A stretch of 64,000 nucleotides of DNA from Magnetospirillum sp. (GCA_027532905.1 JAPZUA010000002.1:124001-188000), one strand, 5' to 3'. Counted from the stretch's first letter, positions 31,229-40,165 are shown. The notes: a model not told the origin generated them from the sequence alone. Translations and numbers: made by a program.

Positions 31229-31476
31229 GCGACGGCGATTTCGAGACGGCGATGCAGGCGGTCGCGGCGCGCCAGGCGGCCGACGTGCCGAAGGGCGAGA
31301 CCGGCATGGGCTGGGTCGCGGTCGAAGCCGTGCAGATCGTCGGGCGGCTTGTGGGCGACGCGGCGTGGTGCCGGCGCGCTTCCGTGCTCGACGGGCTCGT
31401 GCAGCTGGCGGCTTTGGCCAAGGTGGCGCACGCGCACGCCAAGCGGCAGTTCGACAAGCAGACCGGGCGCGGGTGA
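31225..31476 (+). CDS. Hypothetical replication-region protein (83 aa)
   Basis: A small, helical, alanine-rich acidic-to-basic protein (start MSDGDFETAMQAVAAR). ATGA overlap with the gene before; GAGGAA lies about 10 bp upstream. It sits directly before the helicase and may be a loader or accessory; no domain recognised. Confidence 0.62.
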   Translation: MSDGDFETAMQAVAARQAADVPKGETGMGWVAVEAVQIVGRLVGDAAWCRRASVLDGLVQLAALAKVAHAHAKRQFDKQTGRG

Positions 31477-31479
31477 TTC

Positions 31480-32880
31480 TTGCCCGTCTCGAAGCTTGAT
31501 GCGAAATCCGCCCGCGCGAAGGCGCGGCAGAAATCGCCCAAACAGGTTGCCGATCTGATCCTGGAAGAGATGGCCGAGCCGAATTGCTTCGAGCGCGGCC
31601 AGCTTTTTGCCGGGCTCGTGCAGGGGCGCTCGGGCCTCGCCTATGGCTACAATGGGCGCTATTGGGAGCCGGCATCGCCCGCCACGCTGAAGCGCATCGC
31701 GTATCTGGGCGACATTGCTTCGTGTGGCACCACCAAGCGCAGCCGCATCACCGACATCGTCGCCGTGCTCGAGGCTTCCGTGTACAAGCACGATCTCGAA
31801 TTCGTGCGCACCAACGACCACGAGATCCCGGTGCGCAACGGCGTGGTCGATGTGCTGACCAACAAGATCCGGCCGCACCGCAAGGCCGACTGGCTCGACA
31901 GCGTGTTGCCGGTCGATTTCGACCCCGATGCCGTGGCCGAAGACTTCCTCGAAGCGCTCAAGGATTGGTTCGGCAACGCGTTCGGGGCGGCAGACGATCG
32001 CGCGGAAGCGCTGATCGATTTTTTCGGCTATGTGGCCTTGCCGCATGCGCGCTTCAAAAAGGCGCTGTTCCTGCACGGCGAGGGCGACAGCGGCAAATCG
32101 GTGCCGCTGAAGCTGCTGCGCAAATTCGTAGGCGACGAATTCAGCTGTTCGCTCGGCGTCGACGAGATGGACGATCCGGTCAAGCGCGCCGTGATCAAGC
32201 ACAAGCGGCTCAACATCCTGACCGAGCTGTCGAGCGACGCGATGATTCGCGACGGCGGCTTCAAGACCATGGTCTCGACCGAAGAGCCGATCCTGCTCAA
32301 CCCGAAATACGAGAACCCGCACACCTACGTGCCGATCGCCAAGCACGTGATCGCGGCGAACTCGTTTCCGCAGGTCAACGACCGCTCGGCCGCGACCTTC
32401 AACCGGCTGCTGCCGATCCCGTTCACGCGCGTGTTCCAAGCGCACGAGCAGGATGAAGGGCTGTTTGTGCGCCTCACCACGCCCGCGGCGATGAGCGGGC
32501 TCTTGAACCTCGCCATCGTGGGTGCGCGCCGCGTGATTGCGCGCGGCGGGAAGTTCGTCACGCCCAAGGCTGGGCTCGATCTCGCCCAGACCATGAAGGA
32601 AGAGAGCAACCCGTTCTACCAGTTCCAGGCGGCACGCCTCATTGCCGATGCGACAGGCAGCGTGCGCGCGGGCGAGCTCGCCGACGAGTTCAACGCCTGG
32701 CGCAAGGGCGGCAAGAAGATCGACACGCGCACGATCGGCAAGCTGGCGCGCGGGGCCGGGCTGCCGTGGGGCGACATCTGGAACCAAGTCAACGGCGGCA
32801 ACGACAAGGGCATCAAGGGATGGCGGTTGCGCGTGGCATCGGACGGCGGGGAAGACCCGACCGCGGGCGATATCGGCTGA
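31480..32880 (+). CDS. D5/P4-type superfamily 3 helicase (phage replication)
   Basis: A 466-residue protein. Residues about 85-165 resemble the D5_N region; Walker A is 'HGEGDSGKS' (199-207), followed by 'LNILTELSSD' as Walker B-like and 'VIAANSFPQVNDRSAATFNRLLPIPF' as the sensor/arginine-finger region. These are the marks of P4-type SF3 replicative helicases that unwind the phage origin. The start is a TTG at 31480 with no clear ribosome-binding site; an internal ATG would remove 30 residues. No N-terminal primase domain is present. Confidence 0.85.
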   Translation: MPVSKLDAKSARAKARQKSPKQVADLILEEMAEPNCFERGQLFAGLVQGRSGLAYGYNGRYWEPASPATLKRIAYLGDIASCGTTKRSRITDIVAVLEASVYKHDLEFVRTNDHEIPVRNGVVDVLTNKIRPHRKADWLDSVLPVDFDPDAVAEDFLEALKDWFGNAFGAADDRAEALIDFFGYVALPHARFKKALFLHGEGDSGKSVPLKLLRKFVGDEFSCSLGVDEMDDPVKRAVIKHKRLNILTELSSDAMIRDGGFKTMVSTEEPILLNPKYENPHTYVPIAKHVIAANSFPQVNDRSAATFNRLLPIPFTRVFQAHEQDEGLFVRLTTPAAMSGLLNLAIVGARRVIARGGKFVTPKAGLDLAQTMKEESNPFYQFQAARLIADATGSVRAGELADEFNAWRKGGKKIDTRTIGKLARGAGLPWGDIWNQVNGGNDKGIKGWRLRVASDGGEDPTAGDIG

Positions 32881-32968
32881 AGAAAGGGGCGACGGGGCGT
32901 GAGCCCTCTCGCCGGATTTTTTGGGGTGACGCGCTGAACCTGCGTGTCGCCGCCGGGCCCGCGCGCGC

Positions 32969-33023
32969 GGCTCGGCGAGGTTCGGCGCGTGGCGCGCTTT
33001 TCCGCGCTGAACCTCGCCGAGCC
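32969..33023. repeat. 55-bp imperfect palindrome after the helicase gene
   Basis: Arms 32969-32989 and 33003-33023 pair over 21 positions with a single G-T pair, around a 13-nt centre. It sits in the 241-bp non-coding gap (32881-33121). No T run follows. It may be a replication-origin feature, a structured RNA or a processing site; it is the longest inverted repeat I found in the prophage. Confidence 0.7.
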
Positions 33024-33073
33024 TCGGCAAACGCTGGCGAGCTTCTTTTCTTCGCGCGCGCAAGGGCTTGAGT

Positions 33074-33107
33074 GGCGCGCGCGCTAACGCGCCGGTCTTT
33101 TTCTTTT
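33074..33107 (+). terminator. Intrinsic terminator candidate before the 33122 gene
   Basis: A 6-bp GC stem (GGCGCG 33074-33079 with CGCGCC 33088-33093), an 8-nt loop and a T-rich tract (33096-33107). It would end rightward transcripts after the helicase or reduce them before the last early gene. The ribosome-binding site of the next gene follows immediately. Confidence 0.55.
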
Positions 33108-33121
33108 AGGAGTGTAGAAAA

Positions 33122-33751
33122 ATGGCACCAAAAGCGGAAACGGCAACGTCAACAATGGGTGTCAGCGCGGCGCGTGGGCGAGGGGGGCTGGCGACGTCGA
33201 CCGACATCGAGGATTTGCTGGTGTGGGTGTATCAAAAGCAGCAGGCGCACAAGGTGGAACCTGTGGGGCTGCATCGGCCGGGTTGGGGCAGTTCGTCGCG
33301 CGACGGGTGTGCGCGCGTGGCCGAGATCGCGGCGTTGGGCTGTGCCGTGGATGGCGGGGGGTATGCGAACGGGGCGTTGGCCGAGGATGCCGAGATCGTG
33401 CATGGTGAGGTGGTGCGGCTCGATGCGCTCGATGTCGGGCTTGTGATCTCGCATGCGGTCGCGGGCACCAGGCCGGAGCCGCATGTGGGCAAGGTGGCGA
33501 CGCGCGAAGCCGTGATCGAGCGCGGCAAGCCTGTGATTATCTGGACCGATGCGAAGTGTCGCTACGGGTATTGCAAGCTGCGATGGCGCCTGTCCGAAGA
33601 CACGATCGTGCTCGACCGATACCAGTATGTGGTGTGGTGGCAAGCGCTCGACCATCTCGCGCGCGTGCTGAAGGGGCGGCTCGTGGGGCATCGTGTGGCA
33701 CCGCCTTCGGCACCCGCTCAACCATGGCTCTTGACATCTGGGGGCGAATGA
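33122..33751 (+). CDS. Hypothetical phage protein (209 aa)
   Basis: AGGAG 9 bp before the ATG. Residues 30-140 are helical ('IEDLLVWVYQKQQAH', 'GCARVAEIAALGCAVDGGG'), and near residue 142 'TDAKCRYGYCKLRW' holds two cysteines in a basic setting. This resembles small phage late-control or antitermination proteins that precede HNH/terminase genes, but the resemblance is one of position and size, not of sequence. Last gene before a strong terminator. Confidence 0.68.
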   Translation: MAPKAETATSTMGVSAARGRGGLATSTDIEDLLVWVYQKQQAHKVEPVGLHRPGWGSSSRDGCARVAEIAALGCAVDGGGYANGALAEDAEIVHGEVVRLDALDVGLVISHAVAGTRPEPHVGKVATREAVIERGKPVIIWTDAKCRYGYCKLRWRLSEDTIVLDRYQYVVWWQALDHLARVLKGRLVGHRVAPPSAPAQPWLLTSGGE

Positions 33752-33776
33752 TTGACAAAGCTTCGAACGGTGAAAT

Positions 33777-33816
33777 GCGCCTGCGCGAGGGATAGACCCT
33801 CGACGCGGGCGCTTTT
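33777..33816 (+). terminator. Strong intrinsic terminator between early and late regions
   Basis: A 15-bp stem (33777-33791 with 33797-33812) with one bulged A (33803), one G-T pair and a 5-nt loop, followed by TTTT at 33813-33816. It stands 25 bp after the stop at 33751 and ends the rightward early operon. Late genes must therefore be reached by antitermination or a separate promoter. Confidence 0.82.
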
Positions 33817-33833
33817 CGTTTGGAGACGTGCTT

Positions 33834-34121
33834 ATGCCCAGCGCCCCGCCCAAGCATCGGCCGGTGGGGTGGGTGTCGCCTGAAGAGTATGACCGCACGC
33901 GCGGTTCGGCTGCATCGCGTGGCTACGATGCGAAGTGGCGCATCATTCGGGCAGCACATCTGAAGCGGCATCCGGCCTGCGTGTGGTGTGCGGATCGCGC
34001 AACCGAGGTCGATCACATCGACGGCAACGCGCGCAACAACGTGGCAACGAACCTGCGTTCGGCGTGCAAGCCCTGCCATTCGCGCCGCACCGCCCGCGAC
34101 CAAGGCTTCGCCTCGCGCTGA
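33834..34121 (+). CDS. HNH endonuclease
   Basis: A 95-residue nuclease with a zinc-stabilised HNH motif: 'CVWCADRATEVDHIDGNARNN' split by its Asp-His pair, then 'NLRSACKPCHSRRT'. Phages with HK97-type packaging carry such an HNH protein beside terminase, where it aids cleavage of DNA at cos by the large subunit. GGAGA lies 8 bp before the ATG at 33834. The 147 bp after it, before terminase, is a candidate cos region. Confidence 0.9.
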   Translation: MPSAPPKHRPVGWVSPEEYDRTRGSAASRGYDAKWRIIRAAHLKRHPACVWCADRATEVDHIDGNARNNVATNLRSACKPCHSRRTARDQGFASR

Positions 34122-34268
34122 CGACATGCCTCGCCCCTCGGCTCCCGCGTCGCACGCAGGGGGAGGGGGGGGTGTAAATCTCTACAGCCTTTCATCCCTT
34201 AGACCGTTTCGGGCTCAAATTTTGGTGGGCGCGAATTTCGGCGAACTTTTTTTTGCTGGACCGAGAGA

Positions 34269-34844
34269 ATGCCGCGAGGCCCCAAACCCCAATCGGCCGA
34301 GGTCAAGCGCGCCAAGGGCAACCCTGGCCGCCGCCGTCTCGTCGATGCGCCGGCCGTTCTGCCAGGCTTGGCGATCGCACCGCCGCAGCGCTTGGCGCTC
34401 GCCGCGCGCAAGATCTGGGCGCAGCTCGCCCCCGAGCTCGGCCGCCTCAATTTCTTGCGCGAGAGCGACCGCCCGGCCTTTGAGCGCTACTGCGAACACT
34501 TGGCCAAATGGTGGGAGTTGACGCGCGCCCTTCGCAAAGAGGGCATGACGTATTTCTCGAAGTCCGACCACAACCCCGACGGTCTCTACCGCGCCAATCC
34601 GAAATTCCTGATTCGCGAGCGGATCGAAAAGCGCCTCGAAGTTTTGGAAGACCGTTTCGGCCTGTCGCCGGCCGCCCGCCAGCAGATCCTGCACCGCGCC
34701 GCGATGCAAGCACCGCAGCTCCCCCCCGGCGGCCTGTTCGGCGACCAGACCGATCCCGCAAACCCCGACCAGCCGCCGCCGCCGTCGCCCGCCGGCGAAG
34801 CCAGCCCGATCGGCCTCTTGAACCGCTCCGGCGGCCTGCACTGA
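34269..34844 (+). CDS. terS: Terminase small subunit, P27 family
   Basis: A 191-residue protein with the P27-family opening 'MPRGPKPQSAEVKRAKGNPGRRRL' recognisable in pieces (GNPGRR), followed by 'AARKIWAQLAPELGRLNFL' and 'RPAFERYCEHLAKW'. It binds the packaging site and recruits the large subunit. The C-terminal 45 residues are proline-rich. GAGAGA just before the ATG serves as a ribosome-binding site. Confidence 0.9.
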   Translation: MPRGPKPQSAEVKRAKGNPGRRRLVDAPAVLPGLAIAPPQRLALAARKIWAQLAPELGRLNFLRESDRPAFERYCEHLAKWWELTRALRKEGMTYFSKSDHNPDGLYRANPKFLIRERIEKRLEVLEDRFGLSPAARQQILHRAAMQAPQLPPGGLFGDQTDPANPDQPPPPSPAGEASPIGLLNRSGGLH

Positions 34845-34848
34845 TCCC

Positions 34849-36540
34849 ATGACCGCAGCCCTCGCCGCCCCGCCGCCGCCGCACCTGCCGCTGCCGGAAG
34901 CGGCCGCATGCGAAATGCCGCGCGGCGGCGAAAAACACGGCGCCTGGTTCGACGCCAAAGCAGCCCAAGCTGCTGTCGATTTTTTCCACACCTACCTGCG
35001 CCACACCGAGGGCGAATGGTGGGGCCGCCCGTTCCGCCTGTCGCCGTGGCAGGAAAAGATCGTGCGCAGCGTCTTCGGCTGGAAGCGCGCCGACGGCACG
35101 CGCCTGGTGCGCCAGCTCTATCTCGAAGTGCCGCGCAAGAACGGCAAGACCGAATTCGCCGCGGGCCTCGCCTTGCTGCTGCTCGTCGCCGACGGCGAGC
35201 CCGCAGGTCAAGTCTATTCGATGGCCGTCGACAAAGACCAGGCGAAGATCGTCTTCAACAAAGCGGGCGTGATGATCTCGCTCTCGCCCGCCCTCTCGAA
35301 AGCGGTCGAAGTCTACAAAACGGCCCTCTACGTCGCCGAGCTCATGGCGTCGTTCAAGCCCTTGTCGGCGCGCCCCGGCGGCAAACACGGCTTCAGCCCC
35401 TCGGGTGCCGTCGCCGACGAGCTGCACGAATGGCCCGACGGCGAGCTGCACGACGTGGTGCACAAGGGCACGGTCGCGCGCCGCCAGCCGCTCGAAATCC
35501 TGATCACCACGGCGGGCGAGCCCGGCATCGGCTACGGCTGGGACCGCCACGAATACGCCCTTGCCGTGCTGCGCGGCGACGTCGAAGACCCGACCTTTCT
35601 CGCTTTCATCTTCGCGGCCGACGCGGAAGACGATTGGCGCGATCCCGCCACCTGGGCCAAGGCAAACCCGAATTTCGGCATCTCGGTCAAGCGCGACTAT
35701 CTGGAAACCGAAGTCGTGCAGGCCGCCGGCAACCCGGTCAAAGAAGCCGATTTCAAGCGCTTCCATCTGAATATCTGGAACGAGCGCAAGGCCGGCGGCA
35801 TCGACATGGCGGCGTGGGACGACGCACCCAAGCGCATCGTCACGCTCGAAACGCTGCGCGGCCGCCGCGTGTGGGCGGCCCTCGATCTTTCGAGCACGAC
35901 CGACCTCACGGCGCTGGCGCTTGCGGCCGATGCGCCCGACGGCGGCATCGACATGTGGTGGCGCTTCTGGCTGCCGGTCAAGTCCGACCGCGATTTGCGC
36001 GAACGCGCCAAGCGCGACCGCGTGGACTATCCGCGCTGGATCGCCGAAGGCTGGATCGTCGCCACGCAAGGCGACGTCGTCGACTACGACGCGGTGCGTG
36101 CCTGCATCACCGGCAAGGTGGCGCACGAAAGCCATGTCGGCCGCCCGCTTGTGGAAGAAGTGGATATCGTGCAGCTGGCGATCGACCGCTGGAACGCGAC
36201 CGCGACGGCCACGCAGCTGATGGGCGACGGAATCGACGTGGTGCAGTTCGGCCAGGGCTTCGCCTCAATGGCCGCCCCCACCAAGGAGTTCGAGCGCCTG
36301 GTGCTGGGCCGCGCACTTGCGCATGGCGGCAACCCGGTCGCGCGCTGGATGGCGCAATGCGTGAGCTTCATCGCCGACGGGGCCGACAACGTGAAACCCG
36401 TCAAGCCCGACCGCCGCCGCACGCCCAAGCGCATCGACGGCATCGTCGCTGGCATCATGGCGCTCGGCGTCAAGGGCGTGGCGACGCCTGAAACCGGCAT
36501 CACGTCGGATGCCATCCTTGCGCGCGGCGGGTTCGTCTGA
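34849..36540 (+). CDS. terL: Terminase large subunit
   Basis: A 563-residue packaging motor/nuclease. The ATPase part has the variant Walker A 'LEVPRKNGKTEFAAG' (residues about 96-110), 'VYSMAVDKDQAKIVF', Walker B-like 'GAVADELHEW' and coupling motif 'ITTAGE'; the nuclease part contains Asp residues in 'AALDLSSTTDLTAL' and 'DGIDVVQFGQG'. This is the Terminase_1/HK97 type. It is 4 bp downstream of terS and overlaps the portal gene by one base. Confidence 0.95.
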   Translation: MTAALAAPPPPHLPLPEAAACEMPRGGEKHGAWFDAKAAQAAVDFFHTYLRHTEGEWWGRPFRLSPWQEKIVRSVFGWKRADGTRLVRQLYLEVPRKNGKTEFAAGLALLLLVADGEPAGQVYSMAVDKDQAKIVFNKAGVMISLSPALSKAVEVYKTALYVAELMASFKPLSARPGGKHGFSPSGAVADELHEWPDGELHDVVHKGTVARRQPLEILITTAGEPGIGYGWDRHEYALAVLRGDVEDPTFLAFIFAADAEDDWRDPATWAKANPNFGISVKRDYLETEVVQAAGNPVKEADFKRFHLNIWNERKAGGIDMAAWDDAPKRIVTLETLRGRRVWAALDLSSTTDLTALALAADAPDGGIDMWWRFWLPVKSDRDLRERAKRDRVDYPRWIAEGWIVATQGDVVDYDAVRACITGKVAHESHVGRPLVEEVDIVQLAIDRWNATATATQLMGDGIDVVQFGQGFASMAAPTKEFERLVLGRALAHGGNPVARWMAQCVSFIADGADNVKPVKPDRRRTPKRIDGIVAGIMALGVKGVATPETGITSDAILARGGFV

Positions 36541-37799
36541 TGGGCCTGCTCGCGCGCATCTTCGGCCGGGAAAAGCGGGCCTCGCTGCCGCCGCGCGACC
36601 CGCGCTTGGCCGATTGGTTCGGCGGCGCCAACACATCGGCGGGCCTGCGCGTCAGTGTCAAAACCGCGATGCAGTGCCCGGCCGTATACGCGCCCATTCG
36701 CCTTCTCGCAGGCACCATCTCGATCATGCCGGCCGAGCTGTTCCGCCGCCTGCCCGAGGGCGGGCAAGATCGCGCCGACGGCCTGCCGCTCTACGATCTC
36801 GTCAACGCCCGCCCGAACGCCTGGATGACCTCGGCGCAGTTCCGCCGCACGCTCACGGAGTGGATGCTGGGCTACGGCAACGCCTATGCCCGCGTCGTCA
36901 ATCCGGGTGCGCCCACCTCGCTCGATCCGCTGCACCCGCAGCGCGTTATGCCGTTCCGCGACAGCCAAAACCGCGTCTGGTATCGCGTCACGCCGCGCCA
37001 AGGCCCCGTCGCCACGCTCGCCAGCGACGAGATCCTGCATCTGCGCTACGGCCAGATCAAAGACGACATGGCCGAGGTCGAAGCCGAAAGCGTCATCGAA
37101 CTGCACCGCGAAACCATCGGCCTCGCGATGGCCGCAACCGAGTATCTGGGCCGGTTTTTCTCGAACTATGCCGTGCCGAAGGGTGCGATCGAGGTGCCCG
37201 GCGTGCTCGACGATAAAGCCGCCAAGATGCTGCGCGAAAGCTGGGAACGGCGCCATGCCGGCCTCGAAAACGCGCATCGTTTGGCCATTCTCGACGGCGG
37301 CATGAAGTTCCACGAAATCGGCATGACGAACAAAGATGCCGAGTTTTTGGGCCTTTATCGGCATATTTCGTCGGAGATCGCCTCGAAACTGTTCGGAATC
37401 GCCCCGCATCTGGTCGGCGACACCGAAAAACAGACGAGCTACGGCACGGGCGTCGAGCAGCAGAATCTGGCGCTGATCGCCTACACGGTCGGCCCCATCG
37501 TGCAGGAGTGGGAAGAAGCGCTCAACGTCACGCTGCTCACCGACCGCACGCGCCGCCGCTATTTCTTCGATTTCAGCGAAGACGGGCTTCTGCGCGGCGA
37601 TTTCAAATCGCGCATGGACGGTCTGCAGATCGCTGTGCAGTGGGGAATCATGACGCCCAACGAAGCGCGCACGAAGCTCAACCTGCCGCGCATCGACAAC
37701 GGCGATTCGCGCCTGCACCCGCTCAACATGGTGCCCGCCGAGCGCGTCATGGACGTGCTGCTCAAGGGTGCTGCCGCACCCGCAGACCAGAACGCTTAG
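36540..37799 (+). CDS. HK97-type portal protein
   Basis: A 419-residue portal of the HK97 gp3 family: 'CPAVYAPIRLLAGTISIMP', 'EWMLGYGNAYARVV', 'ILHLRYGQIKDD' and 'IGMTNKDAEFLGLYRHISSEIASKLFGIAPHLVG' in separate blocks. It forms the dodecameric DNA channel in the head vertex. TGATG coupling to terL. Confidence 0.95.
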   Translation: MGLLARIFGREKRASLPPRDPRLADWFGGANTSAGLRVSVKTAMQCPAVYAPIRLLAGTISIMPAELFRRLPEGGQDRADGLPLYDLVNARPNAWMTSAQFRRTLTEWMLGYGNAYARVVNPGAPTSLDPLHPQRVMPFRDSQNRVWYRVTPRQGPVATLASDEILHLRYGQIKDDMAEVEAESVIELHRETIGLAMAATEYLGRFFSNYAVPKGAIEVPGVLDDKAAKMLRESWERRHAGLENAHRLAILDGGMKFHEIGMTNKDAEFLGLYRHISSEIASKLFGIAPHLVGDTEKQTSYGTGVEQQNLALIAYTVGPIVQEWEEALNVTLLTDRTRRRYFFDFSEDGLLRGDFKSRMDGLQIAVQWGIMTPNEARTKLNLPRIDNGDSRLHPLNMVPAERVMDVLLKGAAAPADQNA

Positions 37800-37808
37800 G
37801 AGAAAAAC

Positions 37809-38390
37809 ATGGATCGCGAAATTCGCGCCTGGGCCGTTTCGGGCTTGGGGCTGGAAACGCGTGCCGATAAGGCGCCGATGCTGCGCGGCCACGCCGCTTT
37901 GTTCGACACGCTGTCCGAAGACCTCGGCGGCTTTCGCGAGAAGATCGCCCGCGGCGCGTTCGCCGAGGCCGTCGGCCGCGACGACGTGCGCTTTCTCGTC
38001 AACCACGAGGGCCTGCCGCTCGCGCGCACGGCCAGCAAAACGCTGCGCCTTGCCGAAGATGCGCGCGGCCTCGCCTTCGAAGCCGATCTCGATCCGGCGG
38101 ACCCCGACGTCGCGCGCCTGATGCCGAAGATCGCGCGCGGCGACCTCACGCAGATGTCGTTTGCTTTCCACGTGATGCCCGATGGCCAGGATTGGGGCCA
38201 AGACACCGACGGCACGGTCGTGCGCACGGTCAAAAAAGTGCGCCTGTCCGATGTGTCGGTCGTCACCTTCCCGGCCTACACGGCCACCGACGTCGCGCGC
38301 CGCTCGCTCGACGACTGGCGCAAGATCCATGCGCGCCCTTCCGCACCTTTGAACCTTCTGCGCGCCCTGCAGGCGCAAGCCTCAATCTAA
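37809..38390 (+). CDS. HK97-type prohead protease (U35)
   Basis: A 193-residue serine protease. 'GHAALFDTLSEDLGGFREKI' opens the domain; His66 ('LVNHEG') and Ser117 ('TQMSFAF') are the catalytic pair. It cleaves the scaffold delta domain of the capsid protein during maturation. AGGAG 6 bp before the ATG. Confidence 0.93.
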   Translation: MDREIRAWAVSGLGLETRADKAPMLRGHAALFDTLSEDLGGFREKIARGAFAEAVGRDDVRFLVNHEGLPLARTASKTLRLAEDARGLAFEADLDPADPDVARLMPKIARGDLTQMSFAFHVMPDGQDWGQDTDGTVVRTVKKVRLSDVSVVTFPAYTATDVARRSLDDWRKIHARPSAPLNLLRALQAQASI

Positions 38391-38397
38391 CCGAACA

Positions 38398-38416
38398 CCC
38401 GCCGATCCTCGGCGGG
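38398..38416 (+). other. RNA hairpin upstream of the capsid gene
   Basis: A perfect 8-bp stem (38398-38405 with 38409-38416) with a 3-nt loop, 7 bp after the protease stop and 80 bp before the capsid ATG. There is no T run. It may protect the highly translated capsid message after cleavage. Confidence 0.4.
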
Positions 38417-38495
38417 CCGCCCCAAATCGCGCCTTGGGCAAGCGCGCCCTCGCAACGCCGCCACGGCGATGCAATCCAGAGATGGAGCCCCTAAA

Positions 38496-39734
38496 ATGTC
38501 CGAAGCAGTGAAAAAGCACCGCGAAGAGCGCGCGCGGATCGTCAACGAAATGCGCGCTCTCACCGACAAGGCCCAGACCGAAAAGCGCGATCTGACCGGC
38601 GAAGAGCTGGCCCAGCACGAAAAGCTTTTCGGCCAGGCCGAGAACGCGCGCAAGCAGATCGAAGCCGCCGAACGCCAGCTCGAGGTCGAGCGCCAGACGG
38701 CGGCCGCGATCGGCGACGAAGAGGCCCGCAAGCGCGGCAATGGCGCCGAGACGGCGGTCTCGGGCAAGCCGACGGCAACCGAAGAGTATCGCAGCGCGTT
38801 CAACGCCTACATCGCGGGCGGTCGCGCGTCGCTCACTGCCGATCAGGTGCGCGCTTTGTCGGGCGGTGTCGGCAACCAGGGCGGTTTCACGATCGCGCCG
38901 GAGCAGTTCGTCAACCAGCTGATCAAGTTCGTCGACGACAACGTCGTGATCCGCGCGAAGGCGACGAAGCTGCGCGTGCCCGGTGCCATGTCGCTCGGCG
39001 TGCCGGAACTCACGACCGACATCTCCGACGCCGATTGGTCGAACGAGCTCTCGATCGGCTCGGAAGACAACGCGATGGCCTTCGGCAAGCGCAAGATGCA
39101 GCCCACGAAGCTCGCGAAGAACATCAAGATCAGCCGCGATCTGCTGCGCTATTCGGGCCTTGGCATCGAAGCGCTCACGGTTCAGCGCCTGGGCTACAAG
39201 TTCGCGATCACCGAGGAAAAAGCATTCCTCACCGGCCACGGCGCCAACCAGCCGCTCGGCCTGTTCACGGCGTCGGTCGACGGCGTCACGACCGGCCGCG
39301 ACGTCTCGATCGGCAACACCACGACTGCGATCGGCTTCGACGGTCTGATCAACGCCGTCTACGGCGTCAAGGATCAGTATCGCCGCAACGGCGAGTGGCT
39401 CTTCCACCGCGACGCCATCCGCCAGATCGCGACGCTGAAGGACACGACCAACCAGTATCTGTGGCAGCCCTCGAACATCGTCGGCCAGCCCGACACGATC
39501 CTGGGCCGCCCCGTGATCTCGTCGGAGTACGTGCCCAACACGTTCACCACCGGCCAGTATGTCGGTCTGTTCGGCGATTTCAGCTTCTACTGGATCGCCG
39601 ACGGCTTCGACATGGAGATCCAGCGCCTCGAAGAGCTCTACGCCGGCACCGACCAGATCGGTCTGATCGGCCGCATGAGCTGCGACGGCGCGCCGGTCCT
39701 GGCCGAAGCCTTCGCGCGCGTGCGCTTGGCCTAA
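38496..39734 (+). CDS. HK97-type major capsid protein
   Basis: A 412-residue precursor. Residues 1-95 form the charged coiled-coil scaffold (delta) domain that the protease removes; from about 105 the HK97 fold begins ('GGVGNQGGFTIAPEQFVNQLIKFVDDNVVIR'-type N arm in pieces) and ends 'DGAPVLAEAFARVRLA'. The start at 38496 is supported by GGAG 9 bp upstream; an upstream ATG at 38469 is unlikely. Confidence 0.95.
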   Translation: MSEAVKKHREERARIVNEMRALTDKAQTEKRDLTGEELAQHEKLFGQAENARKQIEAAERQLEVERQTAAAIGDEEARKRGNGAETAVSGKPTATEEYRSAFNAYIAGGRASLTADQVRALSGGVGNQGGFTIAPEQFVNQLIKFVDDNVVIRAKATKLRVPGAMSLGVPELTTDISDADWSNELSIGSEDNAMAFGKRKMQPTKLAKNIKISRDLLRYSGLGIEALTVQRLGYKFAITEEKAFLTGHGANQPLGLFTASVDGVTTGRDVSIGNTTTAIGFDGLINAVYGVKDQYRRNGEWLFHRDAIRQIATLKDTTNQYLWQPSNIVGQPDTILGRPVISSEYVPNTFTTGQYVGLFGDFSFYWIADGFDMEIQRLEELYAGTDQIGLIGRMSCDGAPVLAEAFARVRLA

Positions 39735-39772
39735 GCCACCCCCTAAAACCGAACAGAGAAGGATAGCGCGTC

Positions 39773-40165
39773 ATGATTCCCTCCCATCGCGAACAGCTGA
39801 TGTTCCAGCCGGCCATCGCGCCGGCTGTCCGCACGAACGGCACCGTCAACGGCACCGGCGTCGATTTGGCGCCCTGCAGCTCGCAGACCGTCGTGTTCCA
39901 TTTCGGCGCCTACACCGACGGCACGCACACGCCGTCGGTCCAGGAGTCGAACGACAACTCGTCGTGGTCGAACGTCGCCGCCGCCGATCTTGACGGCACG
40001 CTCACGGCCGTCGCGGCGGGCGGCGGCGCCAACACCACGCAGAAGGTCGGCTACATCGGCACGCGGCGTTTCATCCGCCCGGTGATGACGACCGCCGGCG
40101 CCACGTCCGGTGCGGCATCTGCCGCCATGGTCGTGCTGTCCGACATCAAGAAGGCGCCGAAGTAA
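39773..40165 (+). CDS. Head-region protein, possible decoration protein (130 aa)
   Basis: A beta-rich protein following the capsid gene. 'FHFGAYTDGTHTPSVQESNDNSSWSNVAAADLDG' in parts and 'RRFIRPVMTTAGAT' resemble coiled beta domains on phage head surfaces; the 'SVQESNDNSSW' segment is echoed by 'FIFEQSNDG' in the gene at 40477. A capsid decoration role is inferred from position. Confidence 0.6.
   Translation: MIPSHREQLMFQPAIAPAVRTNGTVNGTGVDLAPCSSQTVVFHFGAYTDGTHTPSVQESNDNSSWSNVAAADLDGTLTAVAAGGGANTTQKVGYIGTRRFIRPVMTTAGATSGAASAAMVVLSDIKKAPK

Noticed and set aside
33731-33757. TTGACA hexamers at 33731 and 33752 as a late promoter
   Set aside because: No acceptable -10 at 16-18 bp, and the strong terminator 33777-33816 follows directly.
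36084-38378. 764-codon minus-strand frame opposite terminase, portal and protease
   Set aside because: Fully antisense to three recognisable phage genes, with low-complexity composition.
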